Assembly (NCBI RefSeq): GCF_963576675.1
Contig: NC_088918.1
Span: 31,219,501-31,283,500 of the forward strand
Origin: Euphorbia lathyris
Lineage: Eukaryota; Streptophyta; Magnoliopsida; Malpighiales; Euphorbiaceae
Reading direction: 5' to 3'
Length of the DNA: 64,000 nt
Shown here: positions 53,191 through 63,608 of the stretch, piece by piece
Layout of the letters: each line of letters opens with the position of its first letter
Position numbering within the stretch: the first letter of the stretch is position 1
Notes under the pieces: model-generated
Databases searched by the model: none
Told to the model about the DNA's origin: nothing
What the model saw: only the letters and a program-made list of their open reading frames with translations
Position numbers and translations under genes: made by a program

Positions 53191-55090
53191 ACCTTTAATA
53201 CCTATTTTTATCAAATTTTACTTTTTAATTTTACTTTTTAATTTTATTTTTTTATTTATTTTTTATCTCTAGACTAATTTTACTTTTTATTCTTGTACTT
53301 ATTTATTTTTATTTATATTTACTTTTTACACTGACAAATAATTTTGATCAAATTTGGTATTTTATCATGTTATGCAATTTTAATATTTATTTTTAATCAT
53401 TTTAAGATGATTATTTTTTAAAAAAATATAGTATTTATATATTTTCTTTGATTAACTTTATTTCAATTTCCTATATTTTACTATCTTTTAATTTTAATAA
53501 TTGAAGTAATTAATTTTAATCTATATATTTACATATGATTAATTTACTAATGCAAACATGAATGTATAAAAACTATTCTTAAAAACAATCCACAACTCTA
53601 ATTTATTATTTTCTTTGAGCTAAATGGCCATAAAAAGAATTAGGGTATATAATTCTCTTTCTTAAACTGAAACACATATATAAGAGAATTCAGTGTCATT
53701 TCATTCTTTTCTCCTTATTTTACATTTTGGATTTCATTTCGTTGCCCCTTTGCGAACTAAATTCCCTCCTAATAATTTGAAGAGGAACTAATAAATTGTT
53801 GGAGTTAGATTTTAACGCAAACTCCTTGAAATTTAACTTAATAGCCTAATAAATGAGTTTTTTTAGAGATATACTTATTATTAATAGTTTTATGTTGAAA
53901 TTATATTTTAATATTAGTTTTTTAAAATTATTTTTAACTTAATTATAAAAAAGATTTCATAAATATTGAAGTTTTTCTTTATTGTAAATTAGGACAAATT
54001 TAAAAAAAATGATAATATAAAATATCACTTAAAAATAAATAAATTTAAGAGATAATTTTAAAACTAATGCATGTAGTTTCACCGATTTATATATAACTGC
54101 ATGTGGGTTTATTTTTCCTTTTTTATATAAAAATAAGACTAAAATCCTTGCCCGTTAGCAAAATAAAAACTTTTAAATTGATGATATCCATGCAACTTTA
54201 ATTTTTCAATTTTTTAGTTTTGTAGTCATTTAGATATTAAAAAAATAAAATACATACTTCTAAAATAATATATGGTACTAAACAAATTACCATTAGTCCT
54301 ATTTTTAGGATAAAAAAAACCAAAATACTTATCTACAAATTAGCGGACCTAAAATTTTTTATTTTAGAATTATGCTAAATTTAATAAACCTTCAAATTCA
54401 TATAATAATTGAAAATCTATTTTAAATCCTCATCGAGGTTTATGGTTTGCATTGACTTTGAAAGTTGGTAGACATGCCCTTACTTAAACTTTTATTTACA
54501 AAAAAAATATGATAAGTGCGAGTATCGAAATGGCAAGAGGTTTATGTTATAAATGAAGTTAAAGGACTAGGACCACATCGTTAAAAAGGCCAAACATGTC
54601 ACATTCAGACCCTTTAATAGGGTGTACAATAAATCTTCGGGTCAAATATATGAATATTATAATTGAGTACAAAATTACAACTAAATCATATCACCAAACT
54701 TAATTCTTAATATGTCATTATTTTCTATATATTAGGATTTTACACTAAAATTTAAAAAATCTAGACTTCAATTCATAAATCATAAACCTTAGAAAATATA
54801 TTCTAGACTTCTAATTTATAAATTCTAATCCTTAAAATATATTAAAAGTACTGATTTCACTAGTTTGAAATAATCTAAAATTATGACTTGATATAGTCGT
54901 AAATAGTTTTTAAAAGATGAATGTCTGTGTAATTTTCCCTAAATCTTACTACACAGATACCAAGAGGCCCTAAAATCTATAATAACATTGCTTTAAACCT
55001 ACCTTTTCTTTGTTCTTATTTTGTTCTGCTTCTCTCTTAAAAGAGAAATTTTAAGTACTTCGAAATTAGTACACCAAACCAATAAAAATA
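53191..55090. other. AT-rich intergenic DNA
   Basis: Nearly 2 kb, very AT-rich with long T/A tracts. No reading frame with protein support, no RNA gene. Between about 54620 and 54940 some phrases look weakly palindromic (AATTACAACTAAATCATATC against GATATAGTCGTAAATAG), but I cannot define an element. Confidence 0.5.
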
Positions 55091-55096
55091 GTTATA

Positions 55097-55948
55097 CATA
55101 CCACTATATCAGAGATGATTGGAGTAAAGAAAATAATATATATAAAAAAACAAGCCGCCTAGAGAGAGAAGCTCTGCCTTCTCTTTAGGTTTTTTCCTAA
55201 TCTTTGCCGCCGCCCCCCTCCCCTCTTTGCAGCCCACCACCTCTTCCTCTCCTGCTCTCTGCCTTCTTCTTCTTTCTTTCCATTCCTTTTCTTCTTTTCT
55301 CCTTTTCCAATTTTTTGCAATCTTAAGCTACAACAAAGTAGCCAGATCTAATCGGAGGAGGGAGAAGGAAGCTTGTCTTCCTTCTTCCTCCTTCCATCTA
55401 TGGTTATTTTTTATTTTTTCTAGCTTTTTAGTGTTTCGTTTTCAGTTGAAAACCCATTCCTTTCTTCGGATTTTCTCCATCTGATTCGCACTCGTTAGCT
55501 ATATTTCTATCGTTTACACTTTTTTCAGGTTTAGTAAGAACGGAAATGTGTTATTTTATTCGTAGATCTACATATCTACGGGGTTGCACCAGTAAAAAGG
55601 ACTCAGATCCAGGTAGTCCAGTTAGTCAGAAGAAACTAAATGATGACGATTGGTTTGCGGTGGCTTTTATGTGGAGTTGGATTCGGGAGAAGTATGAGTT
55701 TTATCGTCTTATTGTTGTAGTTGTACCTTTTATGGTTATTTTTGCTCTTTGTAGTCCTTTTATTTCCTTTATGGATGTTGTATTAGGCATTTGCCTGTAC
55801 TTATGTAAGATTTTATCCCTTGCTATTTTCATGATGTACTCGTATTTTATCATCTAATGAAATGATTAAGCATCTTTATAAAAAAAAATAATAATAATAA
55901 TATATATACCACTACATGAAAGATGATTGGTGTAAAGAAAAAAAATTT
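55097..55948 (+). repeat. Possible retroposed segment bracketed by about 45-bp direct repeats
   Basis: 55097-55140 and 55905-55948 are direct repeats (ATACCACTA, AGATGATTGG, GTAAAGAAAA) with several mismatches. Between them lies a segment with a 5' part like a transcript leader (CCTTCTCTTTAGG, GCCGCCGCC, CT-rich run), a 103-codon frame (55546-55857) of low complexity with a hydrophobic end, and a 3' end with ATGAAATGATTAAGC then A8. AATAATATATATA (13 bp) also occurs on both sides (55132-55144, 55896-55908). It could be a LINE-derived non-autonomous element or a retrocopy. I do not recognise the protein. Confidence 0.45.
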
Positions 55949-56036
55949 ATACATGTGGCATGGATTGATTGGTCGGAAATATTACTTCCGGACAGCGTCG
56001 AATACAGGATTGGGCCACTAGGAGAGCAAAAATTAC

Positions 56037-57424
56037 ACAACAACAACAACAAAGCCTTAGTCCCGAAATGATTCGGGGTCGGCTAACATGAACCATCATA
56101 TAAAACCGTGAAATCAAGTCGTGTCAGTGACACAAATTCGCTCCCTCCACTCCGTCCTATCCACTACCGTATTTTCCTCAATTCCCAGTGAACTCGTATC
56201 ACTCTCGATCACCCTCCTCCAAGTTTGCTTAGGTCTTCCCCTACCCCTCACCATTACATCCATTTGCCACTCTTCGGTTCTTCTAACCGGCGCATCAAGC
56301 GCTCTACGTCTCATATGGCCAAATCGCCTTAGTCGGTTTTCTCTCATTTTATTCTCAATAGATGTGACCACTACTTTTGTCCTAATTATTTCATTACTCA
56401 CCCGATCCTTTCTCGTATGACCACACATCCATCTCAACATACACATCTCCGCCACCGACATCTTATGGATGTGGCAGTGTTTCATTGCCCAACACTCCGT
56501 ACCATATAACAATGCTGGTCTAATTGCCGTCCGGTAGAATTTTCCCTTCAATCTATTAGGCATGCCGGGGTCACAAAGGAAACCCGTAGTACTCTTCCAC
56601 TTCGACCAATCAGCTTTAATCCTATGAGCAACATCTCCATCTACTTCTCCATCCGTTTGGATAATAGATCCTAAATACCGGAAGCAATCTGAGGCCTGAA
56701 CAACTCTCCCATCTAGGGTGATTGTCCCTGCCTCCCTACTCCTATGGCCGCTAAACTTACACTCCAAATATTCTGTCTTACTTCGGCTCAACTTAAAGCC
56801 TCTAGATTCTAGAGTTTGTCTCCATAGTTCCAACTTCCTCCCCACGCCTTCTTTCGTCTCATCAACCAACACAATATCATCTGCAAACAGCATGCACCAT
56901 GGTATACCATCTTGAAGTGAACTTGTTAGTTCATCCATAACGATGGCAAAAAGAAATGAGCTTAGTGCGGAACCTTGATGCACTCCAATCGTAATAGGAA
57001 ACTCTTCAGTCTTCCCAACACTAGTACGTACACTCGTGCATGCTCCCTCATACATGTCCTTTATGATGTCAATATATTTTCGCGAAATGTCTTTCCTTAT
57101 CAAGGCCCACCAAAGTACTTCCCTTGGTACCTTATCATATGCTTTCTCCAAGTCAATGAAAACCATATGCAAGTCTTTCTTCTTATTTCGATAGTGCTCC
57201 ATTAATTGTCTCATTAGATGGATGGCTTCCATAGTTGATCTTCCCGGCATAAAGCCAAACTGGTTTTCTGAGATCTTCACCGTCCTCCTTAGCATTTGTT
57301 CGATCACTCGCTCCCAAAGTTTCATAGTGTGACTCATTAATTTGATTCCCCGATAGTTGGCACAATCTTGGACATCGTCTCTGTTCTTATACAAAGGGAT
57401 TAAGATACATTTTCTCCATGTAAA
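56037..57424 (-). mobile_element. RTE LINE copy 2, 5'-truncated within RT
   Basis: Same family as 39217-41608, on the minus strand; protein almost identical over the shared part. It starts in the RT (L-I-P-L-Y-K-N-R, just before N-Y-R-G-I-K-L) and ends with the same 3' UTR and a CAA/TTG tail. AAAAATTAC at 56028-56036 and 57425-57433 is a perfect 9-bp target duplication. The RT frame runs without a stop to its TGA near 56114; upstream residues encoded by the AT repeat are not part of the element. Confidence 0.9.
56114..57420 (-). pseudogene. RTE reverse transcriptase, N-terminally truncated
   Basis: About 435 codons of RT and the C-terminal domain, open throughout. It keeps [36 protein letters not shown] and R-R-F-G-H-M-R-R. 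The endonuclease and the first RT blocks are absent because of 5' truncation, so it cannot move by itself. It differs from the intronic copy by scattered single residues. Confidence 0.85.
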
Positions 57425-57433
57425 AAAAATTAC

Positions 57434-57462
57434 TAAATCAAACTCGTTCAAAAAGAAATTAG

Positions 57463-57499
<37 letters not shown>

Positions 57500-57881
57500 T
57501 GCACTCTTAATGGGTATTGTCATTTATCACTATGAATGGGTACTATAATAATAGCCATTGGATTATTGATTGAATGGTTTAGATTTAAATTTATTTAATA
57601 ATATTAAGTTTCAATTAAAATAATATTAAAAAGTTAATATTAATGACTAATCACAACTTCCAAAATTAATTCCAAGTTCCAAGATAGAAGGAATATTGTA
57701 GTACCCTACATTGTTTGATTGTAAAACTACTAAAACTAAGCTACGAAATTATCCTCAAGAACACCTTAATTACAATAAAGCTATCCGGCCAGATAGGATG
57801 GGAGGAAAATTTTTTTTGATACCAAATTACCCTTACATAAAAAATTTATATTTTTATATTTTATATTCATGTATTTATTTA
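57434..57881. other. Intergenic with (AT)n microsatellite
   Basis: Holds the (AT)n run at about 57467-57497 and otherwise AT-rich sequence without gene support. Confidence 0.6.
57467..57497. repeat. (AT)n microsatellite
   Basis: About 15 AT units without interruption. It is read into a false Tyr-Ile repeat at the start of the overlapping RTE frame. Confidence 0.9.
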
Positions 57882-58070
57882 GGAAAAATTACAAAACTAG
57901 ATCAAATGGGAGGCTCATTTACATATTTAACCCATTTACTCAACCTACTACATATCTAGACTCATTTTGTGTGACTTTCCCTTAATACCCTTAACCTTCC
58001 CACTTCCTCCCTTACGCGAACGTTCTCTCCCCTCTTCTCCTTGGTTGCGCGAAACGGTGGCAGCTCCTCC

Positions 58071-58530
58071 ATTAATGATTCTAAGACTTTTGATCTTCCT
58101 ATCTTCCTTTAAATTGCACGAAATCTGCTTCATTTCTCCAAATCACAATGAATTTCTCTTCTTCCTCTCTTCTAAGACTTTTGATCTTCCTATCTTCCTT
58201 TAAATTGCACGAAATCTGCTTCATTTCTCCAAATCACAATGAATTTCTCCATTAATGATTCTAAGACTTTTGATCTTCCTATCTTCCTTTAAATTGCACG
58301 AAATCTGCTTCATTTCTCCAAATCACAATGAATTTCTCTTCTTCCTCTCTTCTAAGACTTTTGATCTTCCTATCTTCCTTTAAATTGCACGAAATCTGCT
58401 TCATTTCTCCAAATCACAATGAATTTCTCCATTAATGATTCTAAGACTTTTGATCTTCCTATCTTCCTTTAAATTGCACGAAATCTGCTTCATTTCTCCA
58501 AATCACAATGAATTTCTCTTCTTCCTCTCT
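58071..58530. repeat. Tandem array, 90-bp unit in a 180-bp higher-order pattern
   Basis: CTAAGACTTTTGATCTTCC starts at about 58081, 58172, 58261, 58352 and 58441, spaced 91, 89, 91 and 89 bp. Two subunit types alternate: one preceded by ATTAATGATT (58071, 58251, 58431; exactly 180 bp apart), the other by CTTCTTCCTCTCTT. Copies are nearly identical, so the array is recent. Confidence 0.92.
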
Positions 58531-58769
58531 TCATCTCTTGATTCTGCAACTTCCTAATCCTAGAAAACGAAGTCATGGTTCTTCATCTTCCATTTCCTGC
58601 TCGTTCGAAGAAATGGTGGTTCTACGTTATTTTCATCGTTTTTCTCAGTTTATCATATTGGGTTCATCAAAAAATGTAAGTATATACTGTTTTTTCTGTG
58701 TTTTCTCCATAAATCCACTTAGCATATGCGGTTATCACGAGGTCTTCGGGGAGAAATTTTTCGATTTCA

Positions 58770-59035
58770 CTTCGCGAAACGCTGATTACGCGAAGTTTGC
58801 GAGGTAATTCGATAAATTTCTCTCGTAGACTCCGCAAAATCATCGTTTCGCGAAATCAGAGCGTCACATTTTTCCTCACAGACTCCGCGAAATCATTCTT
58901 TCGCGAAGTCAGAGCGTCACATTCCTCCTCGCGGATGTCGCGAAATAATTGTTTCGCTAAGTAAAATCACCATCTTCCTTGCACATTTATGTTCGCATAC
59001 GTAGCGAATCATCGTTTCGCGAAGCCAAATCTTCA
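58770..59035. repeat. TTCGCGAA-rich imperfect tandem repeat
   Basis: TTTCGCGAA or close variants occur near 58770, 58846, 58899, 58951 (TTTCGCTAA) and 59014, at spacings of about 52-62 bp between the later ones. Shared text AxTCAGAGCGTCACAT and CCGCGAAATCAT links the units. The core TTCGCGAA is an 8-bp palindrome. Unusually CpG-rich for the window. Confidence 0.85.
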
Positions 59036-59252
59036 TTTTTTCTGACTAACACGATTAAATTTTTCTGAAGGTGGTTGAATACGTAATATTCATTCCTGGA
59101 AGCTGGTGTGTTAGGGTGCCATGAGAGATATCCATTCAAAAATGCCTGGACTTCCAACCATCAGTTGTGAATAAAAGTCTACACCGTGGAACATGTCCAT
59201 TCCTCAGTGGTTAATAAGCGCCTATGTGTCGTGAGACATCCATCCATCTGTA

Positions 59253-59370
59253 GTGAAAAGTAGCCTATGTATAATGAAGTGATTTGTTAGGAGTTTATTG
59301 TGGCAATCTTAGTGAATAGTAGCCTATGTATTATGAAGTGATTTTTTAGGAGTTTATTGTGGCAATCTTG
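59253..59370. repeat. Two tandem copies of a 59-bp unit
   Basis: Both copies contain AGTAGCCTATGTAT and TTAGGAGTTTATTGTGGCA; copies at 59253-59311 and 59312-59370 differ at only a few bases. Confidence 0.85.
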
Positions 59371-59877
59371 TTGTAATTTTTGTTGTTGTTGTGATTTTAA
59401 TGTTGTTATTGCGGCAATTTTGTTGTAAATTTTGATAATGTTATGATTTTAATGTTAGAATCCGTTGTTGTTTGCCCTTTTTTGTTATATATCACTTCGC
59501 GAATTAGCTTCAAAACACATCCAGGCTTCGCATATGCGAACTAAATTCATCAAGCAAACCCAAACATTTACTTCGCAGACTTCACATAGTATGGAATATG
59601 CGAAGTCAGACGGGATGGAGCGAGCCGCGCGTAAATATTGGGGGTATTAAGGGAAAGTCACACAAAATGAGTCTAGATATGTAATAGGTTAAGTAAATGG
59701 GTTAAATATGTAAATGAGCCTCCCATTTGACCTAGTTTTGTAATTTTCCCATTTATTTATTAGGAATTGCAAAAGTTATTAGTGGGTTACGTTTTAGTAT
59801 ATGCATGTAATTTAGTATATGCATGTATATTGATTAAATATAATATTTACCATAAATAGAATCATTTGACAAAAAAA

Positions 59878-60389
59878 GGCTTAATACATCATTTGCCCCT
59901 GAACTTGTCCAAAAAGCTTGATTGGCCCCCTAAACTTTTAAAGTGTTCCAATAGCCCCCTGAACTTGTAAAAAATGTTCAGTTAGCCCCCTGAACTTGCG
60001 TAAAACGTAATCAATTGATCACTCAGTCATAAAAAAGTAAGTTAAACGCGGAAGATATATTCCACGAGTCTTATAAAAAGTAAAACGACCAAAATCGGAA
60101 TATACGATTCTAATATTAGAGAAGACAAATTGCATAGTTGAGCAAGCAATAACTTCATTTTTAATCTATTTTTTAATTATGCAATAACATTTTAAGGTAC
60201 GTGGAATACATCTTCTGCATTTAACTTACTTTTTTACGATCGAGTGATCAATTAATTACGTTTTACGCAAGTTCAGGGGGCTAACTGAACATTTTTTGCA
60301 AGTTCAGGAGGCTATCGGAACACTTTGAAAGTTCAAAGGGCCAATCAAGCTTTTTGGACAAGTTCAGGGGGCAAATGATGTATTAAGCC
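59878..60389. mobile_element. Foldback MITE with perfect 9-bp target duplication (Mutator-type)
   Basis: GGCTTAATACATCATTTGCC on the left is matched by its complement at the right end (to 60389). Arms of nearly 200 bp pair with few mismatches and share the repeated phrase CCCCCTGAACTTG. ACAAAAAAA at 59869-59877 and 60390-60398 is the target duplication. Confidence 0.9.
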
Positions 60390-60404
60390 ACAAAAAAAAT
60401 ACAT

Positions 60405-60830
60405 AATTAATTACTTAAACTTTTAAAGATCAAACCTTTGATTAATTATTTTTTCACATTTAGCTTTTTATTATTGATTTTATTATGGATCTGGCCTTTA
60501 TTTAACTTTTTCATCGAATTTGGAAAAAGAGAAGATCGATATGACGATTCTAATGCTGAAAATCACAAAATGAAACGAGAAGATCGAGTTTGGAAGAACT
60601 TTTTACTCTCTATCTATCATAGTTAATAAATTTTTATTTTTATTTGTCCACATCAATAGGCCTAATCGTCGTAACAATGCGTGCCGTCCATACTCAACGA
60701 AAAAGTTCAATAAGGGCCAAATCCATAACAGAGTCAATGACCAAGGGTTCTGGAAAAATAATTGATCAAAGGCTTAATCTTTAAAACAAATAAAGTTCAG
60801 GAGCTTAATTATACTTTTTGACTAATTTTT
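60405..60830. mobile_element. Foldback MITE, divergent arms
   Basis: The left arm (AAACTTTTAAAGATCAAACC, TTATGGATCTGGCCTTTATT, TTTTTCATCGAATTTGG) pairs with the complement of the right arm (to about 60830) with scattered mismatches and indels. Older than its neighbour at 59878. A frame at 60438-60626 lies inside the arm and has no protein support. Confidence 0.7.
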
Positions 60831-60869
60831 AAGTATCAAATTTCACTTTTAATTCTATGAAAATAAATG

Positions 60870-61260
60870 TGTATAGCAACTCTTATTTAATATTTGCATA
60901 ACATGATTTCAAAATTAAAGTCGTTTAAATTATCAAAATCATCAATTTGATCATTAAATTAGTTAAAAATTATTAATTGAATCCTTATGCTGCAAAAAAA
61001 TCATTAATTGAATTCTCATCGAAAATCATTTGGTTGAATAGTTTTAGACCTTTTTTTCCCAAATCTATTTTGAGTTAACACAAAGATCATCACAGTTAAT
61101 ATCGAATAGTCACAGTTTCTGATTTTAGGATATGACGAAGACTCAATTGATGATTTTTACTGAATTCAGGAACCTAATTAAAGGTTTTGATAGTTTAAAG
61201 TCCTAATTGACTTTGAAATTTTAGTTTAGGAGTCAAATGAGTTTTATGACTTTAATATTT
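60870..61260. mobile_element. Foldback MITE, divergent arms; related to 34650-34880
   Basis: Left-arm phrases (TTAAAGTCGTTTAAATTATC, ATTATTAATTGAATCC) pair imperfectly with the complement of the right arm (AGTTTAAAGTCCTAATTGAC, AATTGATGATTTTTACTGAA). The right arm resembles the repeat at 34650-34880. Boundaries approximate. Confidence 0.6.
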
Positions 61261-61659
61261 TAAGACTATCTCTTTTTATAATATTTTTTTCTTTATCAAA
61301 ATTTTATTCGTTTAGTTATATTTTTTTGACAAAATATAAAAATAAACTTTATGGTTTAGTCGATTGGTAAGATAGTACTCCCCGTTTAAAAGTTTGCAAA
61401 TAATAATATATATTTGTATGAATTTTGCAGTTAAATCATATATGAGTCAATTTGAGCAAAAAAAAAAAAACACATGTGGTCTCGTTAATTTATAAAGTTA
61501 GACCTTAAATTTCGGATAATTTGCAAAGCCAATGTTTTTTAATTGTCAAAAATTCCCTCGCCTTGCAGTATTTTTTTATTTAATGACTAAAATGAGGTTT
61601 TTAACGTTTATTCATGTAAAATTATATTATTTCATTTGCTAAATATTCTATTATTTTAT
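61261..61659. other. AT-rich intergenic DNA
   Basis: No gene or element boundary recognised. A GTTTAGTCGATTGGTAAGATAGTAC phrase near 61356 resembles LINE/SINE-type text but is too short to assign. Confidence 0.4.
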
Positions 61660-62170
61660 TTGATATTATTTCGTTTTGAACAAAAGAAACGAGCTGCTCG
61701 CAAAAAAGCTCGTGATTAAAATAAATAAGCAGTTCACGAGCTAAACTCGTTGACAAGATAAACGAGCTGGTTCGTGAGCATCTCGTGAACAAACGATCTT
61801 CTAAACGAGCCAAGTTGAAACACAAATTTGAGCTCGAAGCTCGACTCGAGCTCGTTAACCTTATGATGAGTCGAGCTTCAGCAGGACAAAACTCGGTTTG
61901 GATCAGCTCGATTACAGCCGTAGTTGTAATGGAGCCGAGCTTTGGCATACCCATGTTCGGCTCATTAGAATATTGACAAGTTCGAGCTCAATATTCTGTT
62001 TGTGAGCTGATCACAAACTTTTAACGAGCTTGTTCACGAGCTTTGTTACCACTAGCTCATTACTTTTCTCATAAATTTATTCATAACTATGTAATCGAGC
62101 TTACTCATGAGTTTTTGAGCTGAGATTCGTCATGCGCAAGCTCGTCTTGTTTAAAAATTAAGTTGAAACT
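61660..62170. repeat. GAGCTCG-rich remnant, probable hAT-type element
   Basis: Dense ACGAGCT / AGCTCGT words on both strands over about 500 bp, as in subterminal parts of non-autonomous hAT elements of the CGAGCTCGAG type. Neither end nor target duplication is certain. Frames at 61622-61976 on both strands are by-products. Confidence 0.5.
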
Positions 62171-62309
62171 AATCAAACTTTTATCAAATCAATATATATT
62201 ATCCATCTCCATTAAGATGAATCTTCTATAGAAAACGATAACAAGGAATATTTGCCTCGTTGACACTCCTAATTACATCATATTGCTTTAAACCATAATT
62301 TCAAACACT

Positions 62310-62490
62310 TGAACTGGGGATGCAAACGAGCCGAACCGAGACCGAATAGGGGTAGGCTCGGCTCGGCTCGGTTCGATAAGTTCGGAGATCGGGCTCAGCT
62401 TGAGCTCGAAGCTCGTCGAGCCTGGAATTTTGGAGCTCGACTCGAGCTCGGTATAGGTTCGGCTCGACTCGAGCCTGGAATTGAATAAAT
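62310..62490. repeat. Second GAGCTCG/GGCTCGG-rich remnant, hAT-end-like
   Basis: GGGGATGCAAACGAGCCGAACCGAG near 62317 resembles the GGGGTGCAAACGAGCCGAG start of hAT elements; CGGCTCGGCTCGG and ACTCGAGCTCGG follow. The opposite end is not seen. The minus-strand frame 62301-62525 is a shadow. Confidence 0.5.
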
Positions 62491-62865
62491 TGCTTTTGAG
62501 TCATTCTGTTAGGGTGAATTGTCAAAATAGATTAAATAAAATTTAAAATAATATTATTACTCTTTATTCCTTTCATTAATTTACATTTATAATTTTATGT
62601 AAATTTTATCTCCTAATTTTATCATCTCATCAATTTAGGCTCGACGTACAAAATAACACTAAAATAGACTTATCGTTTAAAAAATGGTACCAATTTATGT
62701 CTTAATAACGGAACGAAACATATCATTAATATTACTCCGTTAAGTTCTATCAATTGTATGTGGATGGAGAAATCAGAACTTAACGGAGTAATAGGAATGA
62801 TGTGTCCAATCCGTTATCGAACCTTAAATTGATACCTTTTTATAAACGTTAAGCCTATATTGTTT
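62491..62865. other. AT-rich intergenic DNA
   Basis: No gene seen. ATTACTCCGTTAAG (about 62731) and its near-complement CTTAACGGAGTAAT (about 62777) flank a short region with further matching text on both sides, suggesting a small foldback centred near 62760. Confidence 0.5.
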
Positions 62866-62881
62866 AGAGAGATGATTAACT

Positions 62882-62903
62882 TTTTTTTTTTTTTTTTTGG
62901 TAA
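62882..62903 (-). mobile_element. 22-bp minimal LINE insertion with 16-bp target duplication
   Basis: AGAGAGATGATTAACT occurs at 62866-62881 and 62904-62919. Between them are only T's and GGTAA. Read on the minus strand this is TTACC followed by a poly(A) tail, the last bases of the L1 family whose 3' end is seen at 63580-63593 (CTTACC then A's). Confidence 0.8.
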
Positions 62904-63197
62904 AGAGAGATGATTAACTAATTATTACTAATTTCAATAATTAAAAAATAATTAATATATTTTCTTTTCAAAAAATCGGGTACAATAAATGAATTTCACC
63001 AATTCCAATATCCAATTCAATGTACAGGAAAGATGTTGGGAAATTAAAATATTAATTTAACACTTTTTCCAATAAAATATTAAATGTATTTTAATTTTTT
63101 TTTTTGAAGAAACATGTATTTTAATTTTAAGTTCCAATAATTAAAAAAATAAAAAAAAAAAAAATCTCATTAAGGACAATTTAGATATTTTAATGGA

Positions 63198-63593
63198 GCT
63201 CTGGGGTATCTTGTCAGGTATTAAACTCGCCATTCGCATGGGTGTTAAAAAGCTCTCGGTGGAATCTGATAATCTGGAGGCTATTAACAGGATTTCAGAT
63301 AGCCAGGCTGTTTGTCTGAAGAGCCAGAATCTCATCAAAGCTATTTTGAGGCTTCGTCCTGCCTTTGAGTATCTTAATTTCTCCCATATTTTTAAGGAGC
63401 AAAACCGCGTGGCGGATCGCTTAGCAGCTGCTGGGCATGGGAGAATGTTAGGTGTTTCTACCCTATCTGTTCCTCCTTCTTTTCTTTTGCCTTCTCTCCT
63501 AAAGGATAGGATTGGAGTCAGCCTTCCTAGACTGATCCCGGTGTAGGTTTTTTGTTGGTTTTGTTTTTCTCCTTTCCTTTCTTACCAAAAAAA
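63198..63593 (+). mobile_element. 5'-truncated L1 LINE, RNase H only, 15-bp target duplication
   Basis: AGATATTTTAATGGA at 63183-63197 and 63594-63608 bounds a 396-bp insertion. It opens inside the RNase H domain (L-S-V-E-S-D-N-L-E-A-I-N, then F-S-H-I-F-K-E-Q-N-R-V-A-D-R-L-A) and runs to a TAG at 63544-63546, then about 40 bp of UTR ending CTTACC and A8. The frame is intact. The apparent ATG at 63193 belongs to the target duplication, so this is not a gene. Confidence 0.88.
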
Positions 63594-63608
63594 AGATATT
63601 TTAATGGA

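Larger units (their letters stand above)
57882..59750. mobile_element. Non-autonomous Mutator-type element with about 110-bp inverted ends
   Basis: The left end GGAAAAATTACAAAACTAG and right end CTAGTTTTGTAATTTTCCC continue as an inverted repeat of about 110 bp with very few mismatches (shared blocks GGGAGGCTCATTTACATA, TATCTAGACTCATTTTG). ATTTATTTA at 57873-57881 and 59751-59759 is a perfect 9-bp target duplication. Long inverted ends plus 9 bp are the Mutator signature. The interior has no transposase; it holds a 90-bp tandem array, a TTCGCGAA-rich array and a 59-bp duplication, plus a short gene-like piece (58508-58680). Confidence 0.9.

Noticed and set aside
55227..55484. 85-codon Ser/Leu-rich frame with signal-peptide-like start
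   Set aside because: CT-rich leader sequence gives Ser, Leu and Phe in any frame; no homology and no following domain.
57357..57548. Tyr-Ile repeat peptide at the start of the RTE copy 2 frame and on the plus strand
   Set aside because: Translation of the (AT)n microsatellite joined by chance to the RTE frame; the element ends at 57424.
58071..59035. CRISPR-like regular repeats
   Set aside because: Repeat and intervening parts are both conserved and the arrays lie inside a plant Mutator-type element; there are no unique spacers and no cas genes.
61785..62525. Short frames rich in Ser/Arg/Glu
   Set aside because: By-products of GAGCTCG/GGCTCGG words that keep frames open on both strands.
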